From contig CM063107.1 of NCBI GenBank assembly GCA_031841125.1, positions 46,947,497-47,011,496 on the forward strand: a DNA stretch of 64,000 bases, read 5' to 3'. Shown in pieces: positions 62,915-64,000 of the stretch. The notes under the pieces are model-generated. The model worked only from the letters and a program-made list of their open reading frames with translations. It did no database searches and was not told the DNA's origin. Made by a program: the position numbers and the translations under genes. This DNA comes from Acanthococcus lagerstroemiae. Its lineage: Eukaryota > Arthropoda > Insecta > Hemiptera > Eriococcidae. Position 1 is the stretch's first letter; the number at the start of each line of letters is the position of its first letter.

Positions 62915-63248
62915 GAAGATTTTGATGTGCGTATCCAAGTGGAACGCATTCGGAAAACCACTTCCACTACTACATTGATGAGCTCTATATATTAAAACAG
63001 GGTTAGATGCAAGAGTGGTAGTAAGCGTTCGTGGACAATCTGCGTTGTGGAATTCCCACTTTAAAATGTACACCAAGGAACTATGTATTGGCGAGCGCAT
63101 TCAGGTGGATATACATTCGTAAAACCACTACCACTACTACATTGATGAGCTTTATATGAAAACCGGTTTAGATGTGTGGGTGGTAGTGACAGTGAGCATT
63201 CCCGGACAATCTGCGTGGTGGAATTTCAACTTTAAAACCACAACATAA
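62915..63248. repeat. Tandem duplication, about 165-bp unit, 2 copies
   Basis: Copy 1 (about 62920-63080) and copy 2 (about 63092-63245) share CACTACTACATTGATGAGCT, GACAATCTGCG and GTGGAATT-CACTTTAAAA boxes, at about 75-80% similarity. In copy 2 one plus frame reads about 40 codons without a stop (YYIDELYMKTGLDV onward); copy 1 has stops in that frame. It may be a remnant of a protein-coding segment. Confidence 0.65.
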
Positions 63249-63507
63249 CCGCTACCCCACCGTTTCTGTACTTGTACTATGACGACCAATCAAAACGTTT
63301 CTGTTGAAAACGGTTGATATTTCAAACAAAACTGAATTACCTACTAATGCGCTTGATACTGATAACGTGATAACTATATCATTCGGTTGTTCGGTGTTAC
63401 TTTTCAGTTTTCGAATAATTATCAGAAAGTTTCGAGTGTTGTTTTCAATTTGCAATTTAAGAGAACTAAGTATTCAGTGTTTTGTCGATTGCATTTCCTA
63501 AATACCT

Positions 63508-63612
63508 ATGTCGCATAAAAGATCAAATGTTGGAGAATTCTACAATCCATTCCAACAAAAGTTCGTGGAAAAAAAGCAAACATTCTGCAGCGAGAGGTCT
63601 TTTGGTGACCAG
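63508..63612 (+). CDS. Possible first coding exon of an unknown host gene
   Basis: ATG at 63508 opens 35 codons (MSHKRSNVGEFYNPFQQKFV onward), ending ...FGDQ at a consensus donor CAG/GTAAGG (63613). Codon use is less AT-biased than in the Polinton. The remainder would lie right of the window. No domain is recognisable in so short a piece. Confidence 0.4.
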
Positions 63613-64000
63613 GTAAGGCTTGAAAAATTTTGTAATATCCTTGTTATGTAGTAAGTACTAAGCTCGAAATGTACAGATCCGGAATGGTACAAGCATTTTT
63701 TTACTGTGCGCGAATCGAACGACCCACTTCTATCTGAACCTGAGATATCAGACTTAATACAATTAATACTGTACCGTTCGCGATTAGTGTACCAACTTGT
63801 AGGAAATAAATAACATTGTGGGTACCGAATATATTGTACAAACCCTGGAATAGATTGTATTTGTATGTAATAATCCCTTATTGCCCTTTACATGGTTCAA
63901 CATGATAGTTCTTATAGTGCAGTGACCAACGTTGGAGGTGTGCATCATTCTCATGCAATCACTTTATTCGGAAGGGGTTGTAATTTAGCATACAGTTTTT
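63613..64000. other. Right edge, presumed intron
   Basis: Nothing recognisable apart from being downstream of the splice donor. Confidence 0.3.

Noticed and set aside
50009..63248. Polinton terminal inverted repeats
   Set aside because: I compared the left array with the right duplication on both strands; only the short word CTGTTGAAAAC is shared and it is in direct orientation.
1..64000. tRNA or rRNA genes
   Set aside because: No cloverleaf with TTC-A box B pattern in a convincing context and no rRNA-like sequence was recognised; a covariance-model scan would be needed to be certain.

Overview
The window is nuclear DNA of an animal, almost certainly an insect; the species cannot be named from the sequence. 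Evidence: spliceosomal exon/intron junctions, a homeodomain exon of Rx type, a C2H2 zinc-finger gene, R1-, RTE- and CR1/Jockey-like non-LTR retrotransposons, and DNA transposons of hAT, PIF/Harbinger, CACTA, pogo-like and piggyBac type. Host coding sequence is sparse; most of the window is mobile or repetitive.

Layout. 1-2240: about 210-bp satellite units interrupted by a CACTA-like element, lying upstream of (probably in the last intron of) an Rx-like gene whose terminal exon is 3060-3461 (+). 4476-9352: a nested foldback (inverted-repeat) cluster. 12345-24213: about 11.9 kb bounded by hAT-like ends; it holds a pogo-like MITE and a nearly full R1-clade element (18492-22199, minus) flanked by two apparently identical 991-bp direct repeats. 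24600-33200: transposons nested five deep, with three of the four inner insertions confirmed by intact target-site duplications. 33326-39276: a pogo-like MITE and then a minus-strand C2H2 gene whose large last exon (23 fingers) ends at a nonsense codon followed by a decayed run of further fingers; a likely first exon lies at 46331-46447. Its roughly 7-kb intron holds an R1 fragment with a 13-bp duplication, a CR1/Jockey-like fragment, a piggyBac-type element and a second CACTA-like copy. 46717-47439: a hAT element. 48700-49985: an RTE-type reverse transcriptase (minus).

50839-62907 is the highlight: a Maverick/Polinton (adintovirus-like) virus-derived element with ten genes, all on the plus strand and very AT-rich: two unknown proteins, protein-primed-type DNA polymerase B with zinc fingers and an endonuclease VII-like HNH insert, an A32/FtsK-type packaging ATPase, a DUF8207-type protein, a repeat coiled-coil protein, a retroviral-type integrase, a parvovirus VP1-like phospholipase A2/core protein, an adenain-type protease and a single jelly-roll minor capsid (penton-like) protein. 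Genes are packed with 4-14 nt overlaps or short gaps. A TATA-rich string ending in the ATG precedes nearly every start. No double jelly-roll major capsid gene is visible; an orphan start signal after the minor capsid gene runs into a tandem duplication, suggesting loss of a downstream gene. Terminal inverted repeats were not found.

The polymerase and integrase would copy and integrate the element, while the ATPase, protease, PLA2/core and penton-like proteins are virion-morphogenesis functions. All reading frames listed are open except for the unusual protease start, so the copy looks young but probably cannot make particles alone. The last 500 bp contain a possible first exon of another host gene (63508-63612).
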